Shown: positions 15,728-25,929, counted from the first letter of the stretch. The stretch is DNA of 58,771 nucleotides from Paenibacillus sp. cl123 (GCF_900101595.1 NZ_FMYY01000029.1:1-58771); one strand, 5' to 3'. Numbers and translations are program-made. The notes: a model not told the origin generated them from the letters alone.

Positions 15728-16687
15728 TTAGTTTAACCGGCGGATCGGTGCGCCCGCCAAATAAGCCGCTATATCCTCAACCGCTTCCTCGAAGTATACG
15801 CGGTAATTGCCCTCGGTCACATAGCCGATATGCGGCGTGGCCAGTACATTCTTCAGCTTCCGCAACGCGTGGTCCTCCGGCAAAGGCTCCGGGTCAAAGA
15901 CATCGAGACCCGCTCCCGCAATCCGGCCTTCCTGCAGCGCCGCTATAAGGGCCGATTGATCCACGATTGGCGCGCGCGACGTATTGATCAGATAAGCCGA
16001 CGGCTTCATGCACGCCAGCTCGGCGGCTCCAATCAGCCCTCTTGTCCGTTCGCTCAGCACAAGATGAACGGACAGGAAGTCGCTGGCCGCGAGCAGTTCC
16101 TCCTTGGAAGCTGCGAGCCGCGCCCCGGATGCCTCCGCCTGCTCGCGGGTCAGATTCTGGCTCCACGCGATCGTCTCCATGCCGAAGGCTTGCCCGATCC
16201 TCGCCATCCGGCTGCCCAGCTTGCCCAAGCCAAGCAGACCGAGCGTGCTGCCGTGCAGATCCGCTCCGAGGGTCGACTGCCACGGGCCGCTTTCGCGGAA
16301 GGCGTTATTCTCCTGGACGACATGGCGGGCCAGTCCCAAAATCAGCGCCCAGGCGAGCTCAACGGGCGGCTCGGAGCGGGTCCCTGTCCCGCAGACGACG
16401 ATCCCTTGCTCCCGGGCGGCCGCCAGGTCGATCGAAGCATTGCGCATGCCTGTTGTAATGAGCAGCTTCAGCTTGGGCAGCCTGACTAGCAGCGAAGCCG
16501 GGAACGGGGTGCGCTCCCGCATCGCCACGATAATATCGCAGTCGCCGATGGCCTGCACCAGTTCCTCCTCCTGACCGATATGATCGCGAATCGTCCGGAG
16601 CTCTACTTGGCCTGTGACGGCCGACCAATCCGCAAGCCGCAGCGCGGCGTCCTGATAATCGTCGAGAATAGCGCATGTCAGTTTCAT
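15728..16687 (-). CDS. D-isomer-specific 2-hydroxyacid dehydrogenase
   Basis: A 319-residue NAD-dependent oxidoreductase. The Rossmann motif is LGLLGLGKLGSRMA near 145-158. The catalytic residues are readable as Arg in LINTSRAPIVD, Glu in DVFDPEPLPEDH and His in ATPHIGYVTEG. The start is placed at 16687, where GGAGG lies ten bases upstream; the open frame to 16762 lacks a site. It resembles SerA-like or glyoxylate/hydroxypyruvate reductase members but lacks the C-terminal ACT domain of long SerA proteins, so the substrate is open. Confidence 0.9.
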   Translation of the reverse strand: MKLTCAILDDYQDAALRLADWSAVTGQVELRTIRDHIGQEEELVQAIGDCDIIVAMRERTPFPASLLVRLPKLKLLITTGMRNASIDLAAAREQGIVVCGTGTRSEPPVELAWALILGLARHVVQENNAFRESGPWQSTLGADLHGSTLGLLGLGKLGSRMARIGQAFGMETIAWSQNLTREQAEASGARLAASKEELLAASDFLSVHLVLSERTRGLIGAAELACMKPSAYLINTSRAPIVDQSALIAALQEGRIAGAGLDVFDPEPLPEDHALRKLKNVLATPHIGYVTEGNYRVYFEEAVEDIAAYLAGAPIRRLN

Positions 16688-16904
16688 TGGAATCAATCCT
16701 CCATAAAATGGGGTATGCCGGCTTGCGCCGACAGGGAAGCGCTTGTGCCTGTATCTTAGCACAGAGATCGCAGGTTGGCCCAGAGGCGGCGTGAATATTT
16801 GGATATGGCATCAGCAGATTGGCAAAAAGAGGCATGCTTCTGCATCCCTCTTCCTAATCGGCGATATATGAAATTGAGAAACCGGGTTTTCCTCCGTCCG
16901 ATCA

Positions 16905-17118
16905 TGCTTTTTCCCCGCTTCCAACCGTGCACGACCGTCCCTCAAAAATCAGGGAGAATTCCAGCCGCGCTGAAGGCGAGATAGCCGCGCTTGGTATGCA
17001 AATGCATGAGCGTCCACTTCGGCGTACTATGCGTATGAATCCATCGCCTATTCACTTTCACCCAAAAGCCGGTTTCATCCGCATTCCGCACATCGGAGGA
17101 TGCAATCTGCTTGGCAAT
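16905..17118 (-). pseudogene. IS66-family transposase remnant
   Basis: On the minus strand an isolated piece reads NADETGFWVKVN, then RRWIHTHST and HLHTKRGYLAF..AAGILPDF, followed by an in-frame stop at 16942-16944 and then GTVVHGWKR. These are the successive conserved blocks around the second catalytic Asp region of IS66 TnpC (ADETG, W-H-x-x-ST, KRG, GILP-F-x-G-x-x-x-H-x-x-W). Neither end of the element, nor tnpA or tnpB of IS66, is present. It is decayed and inactive. The rest of 16688-17294 shows no gene. Confidence 0.72.
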
Positions 17119-17156
17119 GAAGGCGGGCAAGCCTAACAACGGAGCGCCGCAAGAAA

Positions 17157-17188
17157 GCCAGGGAGTGCCTTGCCTCCCTGGCCTTTTT
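17157..17188. terminator. Bidirectional terminator after the secreted glycoside hydrolase
   Basis: GCCAGGGAG and CTCCCTGGC form a perfect nine-pair stem with an eight-base loop. On the plus strand it is followed by CTTTTT; on the minus strand by TTTCTTG. It lies 107 bases past the stop at 17295 and closes carbohydrate cluster 2. Confidence 0.75.
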
Positions 17189-17294
17189 ACGTTCTTTTGC
17201 AGCGGCTGTCTCTCCTCAGCTCCGCCTTTGAGCTGCCTAGGGAGTTGGCTTCCCTGCATACCATGCGTTCGAAGTAATCTTCATTGGACCATGT

Positions 17295-20200
17295 TTAGTT
17301 AGACGGAGCTGCAAACCTGACGGGTTTGTACAGAGCCGGATTTTTGGTCGAGCCGATTCCGGCCCCCCACTCGATCCAGCCTTTGCGTCCTCCGCCATCG
17401 GCATCGTTGACCAGCAGGGAGAAGCCGTAAAGCCCCTGATCCGGACTGATTCCCGGCATATGACTCCAAGGAAGAGCAAACTCATAGGTGGTCGCTTTCT
17501 GAGCCTCATTCCGAACAATCGCCAGCTGATAGTTGGTGATCAGTCCCGGGACAGAGTCCTGCGGGTCCAGCGCGCGGTAAGCCTTCGCTCCCGAAGGCGG
17601 CAAAGATATCATAAACTCATACCCTTTGAGGCTTTCGCCGGGAACCCCGCTGCTGATGCCGAACTGCAGGCTGTCCCCCTTCCATGCATTGGCTACAGTC
17701 TCGTTCTGATCAAAACTATTATCCGTCATGCGAGCCGACACATACAGATTCTGCGCATCCCAGGCTACCTTAACATCGCCGCTCAGATCGGATTCGCCAC
17801 CGTAGCTGCTTATCTTGACGGTCCCGTCCTGCGGCAGACGAACAGGCGCCAATGCCGCCCAATCGGACAGATCCCCGTCAATAACAGGAGAAAGCTCAGG
17901 GATAGCATAGATGGAGTTGCCGCTTATCAGGACAGACTTCCCGCTGTAGATCACGTCCGGCAGCTGCTGCGCCTTGACCGACACCGTTACCGGCAGCTCG
18001 GATGGGGCTTGCGGACTGGACAGCGGAATTGTCGTCGTATACGTGCCCCCTCCTGCCAGCGCCATCTGCAGATTGAGGGTTTGGCTCTGTGTCCCAACGG
18101 TCCAGGCGAGCTGCTGTACAGAAACGCTTTGGCTGGACACATTGTTGACCGTCACACCGAGCGAGTCGGCGCCGCCGGTCCAATTATGCTGGACCTTCAG
18201 CTCGAGCGGATGCAAAGTCTTAAGCGGAGTCGACAGCTTGCCGGACATTTGCCCGTTGATCTGCAGGCTGCTCTCGATGAGAGACGTTCCCGGATCATGG
18301 ACGGGAGGCAACAGCACGTGGGTCTGTGCAATCTCGCCAGCCGCTGCCGTCAGCGGGTAAGCTTGCCCCTTGATCTCGAAGGTCGTGGTCACAGACGCTG
18401 TATTACCTGTATTGTCATGCCGAAGAGTTACCGGAACAGGCTCTCCCGAGAAGCCCTGCGATGCCGTTATGGAGTAGCGGGAGCCGGATTCGATGCTCGA
18501 AACCGCGCCGCTCACATACACCGGAGATTCGCTTGACGTCAGATAGACGCGCCCCTGATCCGGCGTGTAGATAAGGGAATTGCCCATAATATCCGTGATG
18601 ACCAACGGCTGGGTCGCATGGAGCGTAATCGGCTGCTGAGTGGAGGACCAGAGCACACGGCGGTCCTGCTGTCCATTCGAGAAGCGGATGCTGTAGACCG
18701 ATCCGCTCACGGTGTCGGTATCAGCGTAGGTGTAACCGTTCAGCATCCGGGTCATAGCCCCATACGCCGCATAACCCGGTTTGGGCGCGTACGCTCCCAG
18801 CGGGTCGTTCATGTTGCGGATTAAGCCAAAGCGGTCCTCATGGTAGGTTTCGTCCATACCCTTGTCCATCAGATCATACCACCAGAACTTCTCTACCCCG
18901 TTAGCCAGACTGAGCGCGATGAGGCGGACGAGATATTGCGCCTGCATCTCCTCGGAAACTCCCCTCGGTCCGACATGGGTTGGCCAGGAGGCTTCCGTCG
19001 TCCAGACAGGCTTCGTTTGACCGTTGTTGTATTGGCGTATCAAGTCGTGAAGAGCATACATCTGCTGATTGGTCACTTCCGGAGACTCCGGAAATTTATA
19101 CGGATGTATGGAAAATTTTTCCATATAATTCAGGCCGCCCAGCTTAAATAAATCCTCCAGCCACTTGAGATTGACCTCGGAAGGCGTAGGTCCCATGACG
19201 GTAATGGAAGGATCAGTCGCCTTGATGGTTTCATACGTCTTCTTCAGCAGCGGGTAATAGTAATCCGGCCGCGAATCCGCCGGACCGTCGCCGCGGTCCC
19301 CGAACCCGATATTGAACTCGTTGTACACCTCGACCCACTTGATGATATGCGGGTATTGTTCAATGAATGCCTTGACATAATTGGCGAATCCTTCCCGGCC
19401 TTCATCGGTATAAGGGGTCGCATTATTATCGTAGAACGGATTATTAAAGCCGGTGACTAACAGCATGTTGATATGCGCGTTTTTGACGCTGTTCATGAGA
19501 TTGTCGTAGCTGGGTGAGAAGGTATATACGCCCTTTTCCTTCTCGACGCCATGCCATTCCAAGCCGTCGCGGATATATTTTGTACCCAGCCGCTTGATCG
19601 GTTCGATCAGGTGAGTTCCCCAGCCTTGATAGCTCCGGTGGAGATGAGTCACGACGCCGAATGGCGATTCATCCCCTACGGCCGACAGGTCGAAGGGCTC
19701 CATCACCGCGAATGTTGCGGCTAGCGTCTTGGGCGCCCTTCCCGCCAGCTCGGCCTGCACGTCCAGCCGATAATAGCCGTAGCCCGGCGGGGTCAGTGTA
19801 ATCGTCGTTTGTCCTCCGGTTACGCTCCCCGCGCCCTGCCCAACCTGGTTGCCCCAGTAATCGTAAACCGACCACGTGACCGAGCTGCGGGGTGTAGAGA
19901 TGACAAAGGCGACAGGCTCGGTACTCAGGAAGATGTTGCCCAGCTTCGTTTGCTGGATTTCCGTACCCGGAATTTGCACCGTCTGGTAGGGACCGTCCGA
20001 GCTCCATTCCCCTGCCCCGGTGGCAGCCTCCACCTTGAACGTATACGGCTTGCCAGCCTCCAGCGATGTAGCCAGATACGAGCGATCGCCCCCGCCGTAG
20101 ACCTCATCCAGGACCGTGCCGTTCTGGTAAATCCTGTATTTCGCCACCCCATCAGGATGGACGGCGGCGGGCCACTGCAGCCGGACGCTCGCTTCGTCAA

Positions 20201-20855
20201 TATCCGAGAACGTAACTCCGGCTCCCGCCGGCCAAGCCGGGGAGGAAGGATTCGAGCGCACCGGAGACAGTGCCAGATACGGCTTGTTGGCCGCGCTCTC
20301 CTTGCTGTTGAAATCGAGTGATGTGCCGTTCGCGCCAGGCTGAATCAAGGCGATGCTGGCGATCCCATCGCCTGCCGCCTGCGCTCTGACGAAGCTGGTG
20401 ACATCAATCTCATGCCACTTCCAAGCAGGCCCCACCTGGATCTCGGTCAGCGTATGCAGGGCGGGCGGCTTCGTATTCCAGTTGATGGCCGCTTCGCTCC
20501 AGCTGTCGTCGTCCACGCCGAACGCCTGCATGCCTTCTGTCGTGGCGCCGACCAGATGGCCATACACATACAGCTTGGCCGATCCGATGTCTCCCGTATA
20601 AGAGCTGAGATCGAACTTCAGATAAGCATGACGGGTTAAATCGAGCTCATTGGTTTTCACGCTCAATTGGGTGCTGCTTCCATAATTCTGACTGGCATAC
20701 GAGCCTGCCCGGACGAACGCATCGTCCGTAGGCCGCAATTGGACAGGCGTTGCAGCATTGGCATACGCATTCCCATACCCAAGCGGAAGTGGAAGCAGTA
20801 AGGCGGCGGCGAGCACATGTACCGCAGTCATCCATTTTTTCCTCATCATCCTCAT
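17295..20855 (-). CDS. Secreted multidomain glycoside hydrolase (clan GH-A-like) with DNRLRE, FnIII and CBM9-like domains
   Basis: An 1186-residue exported protein with a signal peptide (residues 1 to about 34, ending GNAYANA). Domains in order: DNRLRE/CBM96-type module about 35-195; fibronectin III about 205-295; a beta-sandwich about 300-380; a (beta/alpha)8 barrel about 390-730; beta-rich linker domains; and a CBM9-like domain about 990-1185 (PVIDGDLSDW, VAWDAQNLYVSARMTD). In the barrel, EVYNEFN supplies the acid/base Glu of the NE motif and WTTEASWPT the nucleophile Glu of clan GH-A. The exact family (GH39-like is my best guess) is unproved. The start at 20855 has AAGGGAG upstream. As the last gene of cluster 2 it probably releases the sugar that the importer takes up. 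Confidence 0.85.
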   Translation of the reverse strand: MRMMRKKWMTAVHVLAAALLLPLPLGYGNAYANAATPVQLRPTDDAFVRAGSYASQNYGSSTQLSVKTNELDLTRHAYLKFDLSSYTGDIGSAKLYVYGHLVGATTEGMQAFGVDDDSWSEAAINWNTKPPALHTLTEIQVGPAWKWHEIDVTSFVRAQAAGDGIASIALIQPGANGTSLDFNSKESAANKPYLALSPVRSNPSSPAWPAGAGVTFSDIDEASVRLQWPAAVHPDGVAKYRIYQNGTVLDEVYGGGDRSYLATSLEAGKPYTFKVEAATGAGEWSSDGPYQTVQIPGTEIQQTKLGNIFLSTEPVAFVISTPRSSVTWSVYDYWGNQVGQGAGSVTGGQTTITLTPPGYGYYRLDVQAELAGRAPKTLAATFAVMEPFDLSAVGDESPFGVVTHLHRSYQGWGTHLIEPIKRLGTKYIRDGLEWHGVEKEKGVYTFSPSYDNLMNSVKNAHINMLLVTGFNNPFYDNNATPYTDEGREGFANYVKAFIEQYPHIIKWVEVYNEFNIGFGDRGDGPADSRPDYYYPLLKKTYETIKATDPSITVMGPTPSEVNLKWLEDLFKLGGLNYMEKFSIHPYKFPESPEVTNQQMYALHDLIRQYNNGQTKPVWTTEASWPTHVGPRGVSEEMQAQYLVRLIALSLANGVEKFWWYDLMDKGMDETYHEDRFGLIRNMNDPLGAYAPKPGYAAYGAMTRMLNGYTYADTDTVSGSVYSIRFSNGQQDRRVLWSSTQQPITLHATQPLVITDIMGNSLIYTPDQGRVYLTSSESPVYVSGAVSSIESGSRYSITASQGFSGEPVPVTLRHDNTGNTASVTTTFEIKGQAYPLTAAAGEIAQTHVLLPPVHDPGTSLIESSLQINGQMSGKLSTPLKTLHPLELKVQHNWTGGADSLGVTVNNVSSQSVSVQQLAWTVGTQSQTLNLQMALAGGGTYTTTIPLSSPQAPSELPVTVSVKAQQLPDVIYSGKSVLISGNSIYAIPELSPVIDGDLSDWAALAPVRLPQDGTVKISSYGGESDLSGDVKVAWDAQNLYVSARMTDNSFDQNETVANAWKGDSLQFGISSGVPGESLKGYEFMISLPPSGAKAYRALDPQDSVPGLITNYQLAIVRNEAQKATTYEFALPWSHMPGISPDQGLYGFSLLVNDADGGGRKGWIEWGAGIGSTKNPALYKPVRFAAPSN

Positions 20856-20926
20856 ACCTGGTCTCCCTTCATTGTTAACTTCTCCCTGGCTGGTTAGGCC
20901 AATCTCCAGCATGCACTTCCGCTTCC

Positions 20927-23900
20927 CTACTTCTGCAGCTGCTTGTGCTTCAACTCGCGGGCATCCCCCCTCTCCAGCCCGGCAGGAGCCGGATGGTCTG
21001 CGTACTCCAGAACGTACGTCCCCTTCCCGGGAAGCGCTACCCTGATGCCGGCTGCCTTCCCCTCAAGGAGCTCAACTTCCGTTTCCACCGCATTTACAAA
21101 CAAACGCGGTGTACGTACCGCGAGCTCATGTGCCGTTACAGCTGCCGGATGCACACGAACCTCCAGAATCAGCGGACCCTCCGCCTGACAGATTCCGCGC
21201 CAGGTCCCGTCGGCCTCCAGGGCCAGCTCTGCTGCGCCGTCCGCTCCCTCCGGGATTCGCAGGCCGAGCGGTCCATAGCTGATTTCCCTGCCCTGCACGA
21301 GTGCTGCGGTCACTCGACCGTCCTGCTTCCGGGCCCAGCCTGCCGTACCCTCGAATACGAGGTCCGGCTCCTCCCACCGGAACGTGTGCTGACGGCGGAA
21401 GATCAGGTCTGTACAATCCCCGGCTGAGACTGTGAAGCCGTAAGGCGTTGGCTGGGGAGCCAGATGCGCGCCCGGTGTGACCAGCGTCATGAAATCGCCG
21501 GTACCGTCCAGCCAGATGCCTTTCACATCATCGGTCGACAGCTCCGTTCGTTTGGTCACGTCCCCGTAGACCGGATGAATGTGGGGAAGCTCTTCATCCC
21601 GGTGCGCAAACCAGGAAAATCTCCGGTAAACGGACGAATTGAACACCGCATCATAAACGACGATGTAGCCGGTGCCGACCATCATCACGCTCCGGCTGAC
21701 ATAGTCAGGCCAGGCATAAGCCGCCTCCCCCGGCGCAGAGACGAGCTCCGCAAAGGAAACGGTCCCCAGAACGACCAGCGGACGATGGAGCGCATTCGGA
21801 CCGATACAACGGTACGTCCCTTGCTTGAACACGCCGAAATTCGTGCAAAGATCGGTATCCGCCAAGCGGTGATCCCCAACATCCTCATGACCGTTGTGGC
21901 TGAAAGCCCGGCCGGCGGCATAATAGTAGATCACACCGCAGCCTCCCTGCCCGCTGACGCCCCAGCGGTAATTAAATCCCTGGTCCAGCTGCTGGAGCAG
22001 GACGAAGCTCTCCCCGGCCTTGCCCCCGTCCGCTCTCAGAGCGATCCCGTAGCCGGTGTGCTTGCTGCTGGTCCAGGGAGGCTCGGTTCCCGGATGGTCC
22101 GGATAACGTTTGCGCATGAAATCCCAGGCGGAGACCGGCGCCGCTTCGAAATCCGGATCGTCCGCAGCGGTCACGGCCAGAATCGCCTCCGCTGTCTCCG
22201 GGTCGAACTCCAGCAGCTCGTAACCAAGCTGGCGGAAGCTCCATGGCGGAAGCTTGCGCTTCGCATGGGCGCCTTGCGGCAGCAGCATCCGTCTCCGAGC
22301 CGGCATGTCCGGGCCCAGGAACGGACTCGTCAGACTGCCCAGAATCCAGCGCGCGAGCTTCGGCAGCGCGGCATGACGGAGATGATTTTGCCCGTCATAA
22401 TGATACTTGAGCATGTAGGCGGTCTTCATCACAGGCTTCAGGAATGCCCAGACATAGCATCCGAGATTCTCGGTCCACCGGCCGCCGACCGCTCCGTATT
22501 CCTCGTGATCGGGTCTTACGTGATAGCGGAGGTTCAACTCCAGCGAACGGTCGAACAGCCGCACCCACTCCTCCGCGCACGGATGCTCTGGAAACAGCAC
22601 GGCCATCAAAGCGGGAACTCCCTTGACATCCGCAAGAAAGTTCGGATGACCGGCCAGCATATGCTTCATCGGCATATAGTCCTCAGAGGCGTGCATATAC
22701 GCCATCAGCAGGTATAGTCCTGTGATCCGCCTCCGCTGTGCCGGAGTCATCCGTTCCCGGAGGCGGTGGAACGCATCCGCCCAGTTCGCATAGACCGCGC
22801 GGCTCGGCACCGGAGAGAAGCCCTGATCCTGACAAGGACCATATAGCGCGAGACCGCAAACCAGCTCGCTCGATAACAGCATCTCCTCCAGCTCAGGCAC
22901 GGAGCGGATCAGCCCGCTCTCGAAGATAGGACCCGGATACGTCAGGTCTTCCGGATAAGTAAGCGTCCATCCCTTCACCTTATCCAGACTGAGCAGGTCG
23001 TACCACTGCTGCAGCCATAGCGTATATGAAACCGGTCCGCGTGTGAAGCCGCGTCCCTGCTCTGTGGCCTCCTGCCAGAGCCGCTCCAGCCTCTCGACCT
23101 CCGCGATGTCCTTACGATGGTCATAACAGCAGACGGCAGTCGATCGGCTGCCGTCGCGAAGCGGATGCTTCCAGCTGAAACGGCCATCCCGGTAATAATA
23201 GCGGACAGCAAGGCGGCGGTCCGATCTCCAGATGCTGTAAAGTCCATCGTTCCAGTTCTCCGGCTGGCGGATATAGATGCCTACGCTATCCATGCTGCCG
23301 CTGTCCCAGAAGGTTGCCAGATTCAAGCGCTCGAACGCCTGCCAAGGCTCGTAGGGCAGCAGACAGAAGGGCAGCTCCGAATCGGGTGAAGCATGAAGCT
23401 TCACCTCCATATGCGTGTCCGTCACCTGTCTGTCGATCACCTCGAAGGGATACCGGTCAAACCCGGTTCTGCCCTCCATGGCCTTGTAAGGACGGTTCGG
23501 AGCGTACCGGTGGGTCGGCCGGAAATTCGTCCATACCGTCTCAACTGCGACCTCCGCCTCCGCCGTCTCGCCGAAGCCGCTCATCTCCTCATCGATTTCG
23601 ACAAACTCCATGCCCCTTGTGAGCGTGAAGGCAACCCGGTATACCGCCTCCGCTGCCATACAGCACAGCCGGACGATGAGCAAGAGCGGCCCCGCCTCTG
23701 CGACCTCGGCCCGGATGCAGGCAGGACGATCGCTGCGCAGATGGACCTCCCCAAGCCAGCCTCCATGCCGGCCGATCCGGTAGAGCGGCCCCGAAGAGGA
23801 CAGGCTCCCTTGCCCGGTGAACGCAGCTTCCGGGAACGCGAGTCGCAGACAACCGTTGCCGATGATCCGCTCTGCGCCTTCCTGCGACATGAAGATCCTC

Positions 23901-24244
23901 CCCTCCTCCGCCTCCCCTTCTGCAGGCAAGGCTTCGCAGAGCGGATCAGCCTCCAGCCGGTAAGCTCTTCGGCCCCCGGAGGGCAGCTCTGTGAAGAAAC
24001 GCAGGATGCCTTCCTGCCGCCCGTCAGCGGCCGTCTCGACAACAGACAGCTGGAAGCTGGTATTCCGGCCGCTCCCCTCCTCCGTCAGCCGGAAGCTTGG
24101 CAGCCCAGCCAGGACGGCGGCCTCATACGTCAGCCTGTAGCTGACGAGCGTGAGCGGCCATTCATAATAAGGATGGTCCAATACATCCTCCAGCACAATG
24201 ACAAGCGGTTTCCCTTCATAATGAAGCGTTTGCAAATTCTGCAT
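20927..24244 (-). CDS. Large cytoplasmic protein of unknown function in the carbohydrate operon
   Basis: An 1105-residue protein that I cannot assign. There is no signal peptide or membrane helix. The middle (about 380-700) is Trp- and Leu-rich, with helical stretches such as GLYLLMAYMHASEDYMP, and the region around 760-930 has GGCGVIYYYAAGRAFSHNGH, GDHRLADTDLCTNFGVF and YIVVYDAVF. That layout resembles alpha-toroid polysaccharide lyases with a heparinase II/III-like beta domain. GGGGA precedes the ATG. It is encoded between the binding protein and the secreted hydrolase, so an intracellular lyase or hydrolase acting on the imported oligosaccharide is a reasonable but untested guess. Confidence 0.75.
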   Translation of the reverse strand: MQNLQTLHYEGKPLVIVLEDVLDHPYYEWPLTLVSYRLTYEAAVLAGLPSFRLTEEGSGRNTSFQLSVVETAADGRQEGILRFFTELPSGGRRAYRLEADPLCEALPAEGEAEEGRIFMSQEGAERIIGNGCLRLAFPEAAFTGQGSLSSSGPLYRIGRHGGWLGEVHLRSDRPACIRAEVAEAGPLLLIVRLCCMAAEAVYRVAFTLTRGMEFVEIDEEMSGFGETAEAEVAVETVWTNFRPTHRYAPNRPYKAMEGRTGFDRYPFEVIDRQVTDTHMEVKLHASPDSELPFCLLPYEPWQAFERLNLATFWDSGSMDSVGIYIRQPENWNDGLYSIWRSDRRLAVRYYYRDGRFSWKHPLRDGSRSTAVCCYDHRKDIAEVERLERLWQEATEQGRGFTRGPVSYTLWLQQWYDLLSLDKVKGWTLTYPEDLTYPGPIFESGLIRSVPELEEMLLSSELVCGLALYGPCQDQGFSPVPSRAVYANWADAFHRLRERMTPAQRRRITGLYLLMAYMHASEDYMPMKHMLAGHPNFLADVKGVPALMAVLFPEHPCAEEWVRLFDRSLELNLRYHVRPDHEEYGAVGGRWTENLGCYVWAFLKPVMKTAYMLKYHYDGQNHLRHAALPKLARWILGSLTSPFLGPDMPARRRMLLPQGAHAKRKLPPWSFRQLGYELLEFDPETAEAILAVTAADDPDFEAAPVSAWDFMRKRYPDHPGTEPPWTSSKHTGYGIALRADGGKAGESFVLLQQLDQGFNYRWGVSGQGGCGVIYYYAAGRAFSHNGHEDVGDHRLADTDLCTNFGVFKQGTYRCIGPNALHRPLVVLGTVSFAELVSAPGEAAYAWPDYVSRSVMMVGTGYIVVYDAVFNSSVYRRFSWFAHRDEELPHIHPVYGDVTKRTELSTDDVKGIWLDGTGDFMTLVTPGAHLAPQPTPYGFTVSAGDCTDLIFRRQHTFRWEEPDLVFEGTAGWARKQDGRVTAALVQGREISYGPLGLRIPEGADGAAELALEADGTWRGICQAEGPLILEVRVHPAAVTAHELAVRTPRLFVNAVETEVELLEGKAAGIRVALPGKGTYVLEYADHPAPAGLERGDARELKHKQLQK

Positions 24245-24268
24245 CGGTCCATCCCCTTTTTCCGCGCA

Positions 24269-24292
24269 GGGGGACAGGAGGATACGTCCCCC
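24269..24292 (-). other. Intercistronic hairpin after the binding-protein gene
   Basis: GGGGGAC and GTCCCCC form a seven-pair GC stem in the 77-base gap between the binding-protein gene and the 1105-residue gene, with no T tract. Such hairpins often stabilise the 3' end of highly expressed binding-protein messages within an operon. Confidence 0.45.
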
Positions 24293-24321
24293 CTATTCCC
24301 CGTCTCCGTCATGGCGGGCGA

Positions 24322-25929
24322 CTATTTGAACGTGTACCAGTCCGTTACCTTGACCAAGCGCTGCTTGTTATCCTTGAACCAAGTCGCATAATACTGATCC
24401 ACCTTGTCCCCGCCTGATTTTTTCCACATGCTCTGCGAATCGGCCAGCGCCTGATCCATGGAATAGCCGGGGGTCACAATCGATTTCACCCAAAGATCCT
24501 TGATGCCGGTTTCCGTGTTTTGCTTAATGACAAACAAGTCCTGGGGCAATGTAGGAACGACATTTTTGTCCACGGAATACGGAGGAGGCGAGTTCACGTC
24601 GAGGTACAGCTTGCGCGCCTCTTCGGTAATCTGATCGAACTCCTTCTCCAGCTCGGTCATAGTTGGCTTTTTCTCCTTCTGGCATTTATCGAAATATTTG
24701 GAGGTCAGCACGAAATAATCGCGGTTCCACGACACCTCCTGCTTGTATTTCGCTTCGTCGATAATTTGCGGGCAGCCGTTCTCTCCAGCCTTCCAGTGCA
24801 CGCCTTCCAGTCCGTAGTACAGGGTTTTCCCCGTCTCCGGCGAGCTGATGAAGTCGATAAACTTCATCACGGCATCGGGATGCTTGGCGTCACGGTTGAT
24901 CAGGCCGATCGGGGACATCGGGCTGCCGAGCTCCGGCGCATATTGGCCGAACTGCGTTTTCGGAAGCGCCATCGGAACCGGCTCCGCCGTCGGAACCGAG
25001 GTTTTCAGACTGGTCAGCTTCTTAACGTCGAAGTTGCCGCCCCAGATGCCCAGCTTCCCGGCCAGAAAGTCCTGCTCCGCCTTCTTGCCTGTCGTGTCGG
25101 TCAGGAAATCTTTATCGACGGCTCCGGCTTCGTACAGCTTCTTTTTGAGCTCGTTCGACGCCTTCACCTGCTCCCAGGGATTCACATATTCCAGATTTTT
25201 GTCCAGTACCGGATAGGTCGTCTGGTACATGTAGGTGAGAATGTTCTCGCTGGTTCCCGACAAGGCGATGCCGTACGTATCCTTCTTGCCGTTGCCGTCC
25301 GGGTCCTGGTCGGCAAATGCCTTGGCGACGGCCAGCAGCTCTTCCGGCGTTTTCGGTACCTGCAGATTCAGCTTCTTGAGCCAGTCGTTGCGGATCAGCA
25401 CATAATGATTAATATCCAGGCCGTCGATGCGCCCGACCATATAATTTTTGCCGTCTTCCTTCGCGCTCAGCTTGGCCAAGGCCGGATGTTTCTTAATCAG
25501 GTCCTTGTAGTAGACGCTGTGCTTCTCGATAATCTCGTCAAGCGGCATAACCAGCTTCTGGGTAACCAGATCATTGCGGATGGCCGGATCGAAGTCGAGA
25601 ATCAGATCGGGCGCGCTGCCGGAGGCGAACATCGTGTTCAGCTTATCCCGTACGGCGCCGCGAGGAACCGGGACGAAGGACACCTGCACATCCTTCGGAC
25701 CGTTCTCGTTGATCCACTCGGTCCAGCGGTTTTTCTCATACGTACCCTCGCCCTGAGGCAAATTGTTGCGGTCGTACACCATGACCGAAATTTTCTTCTT
25801 CTCAACAGGCTTGGGAGAATCTCCCGAGCCTTCTCCCGTACCCGCCTCCGGCTTCCCGGCTGTTTGGCTGCATGCGGCCAATGAACAAGCGAGCGCGGCT
25901 AACAAAGCTGCATGTCTGAGTTTTTTCAT
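24322..25929 (-). CDS. Extracellular solute-binding lipoprotein of a sugar ABC importer (cluster 2)
   Basis: A 535-residue lipoprotein with signal KKLRHAALLAALACSLAAC (lipobox LAAC, Cys about residue 20) followed by a Gly/Ser/Glu-rich linker. The motif FADQDPDGNGKKDTYGIAL near 210 is characteristic of LplA/YtcQ-like binding proteins and parallels the one in cluster 1. The ATG at 25929 has AGGGAGG upstream. It is the third gene of the minus-strand unit after the two permeases. Ligand unknown, probably an oligosaccharide. Confidence 0.93.
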   Translation of the reverse strand: MKKLRHAALLAALACSLAACSQTAGKPEAGTGEGSGDSPKPVEKKKISVMVYDRNNLPQGEGTYEKNRWTEWINENGPKDVQVSFVPVPRGAVRDKLNTMFASGSAPDLILDFDPAIRNDLVTQKLVMPLDEIIEKHSVYYKDLIKKHPALAKLSAKEDGKNYMVGRIDGLDINHYVLIRNDWLKKLNLQVPKTPEELLAVAKAFADQDPDGNGKKDTYGIALSGTSENILTYMYQTTYPVLDKNLEYVNPWEQVKASNELKKKLYEAGAVDKDFLTDTTGKKAEQDFLAGKLGIWGGNFDVKKLTSLKTSVPTAEPVPMALPKTQFGQYAPELGSPMSPIGLINRDAKHPDAVMKFIDFISSPETGKTLYYGLEGVHWKAGENGCPQIIDEAKYKQEVSWNRDYFVLTSKYFDKCQKEKKPTMTELEKEFDQITEEARKLYLDVNSPPPYSVDKNVVPTLPQDLFVIKQNTETGIKDLWVKSIVTPGYSMDQALADSQSMWKKSGGDKVDQYYATWFKDNKQRLVKVTDWYTFK

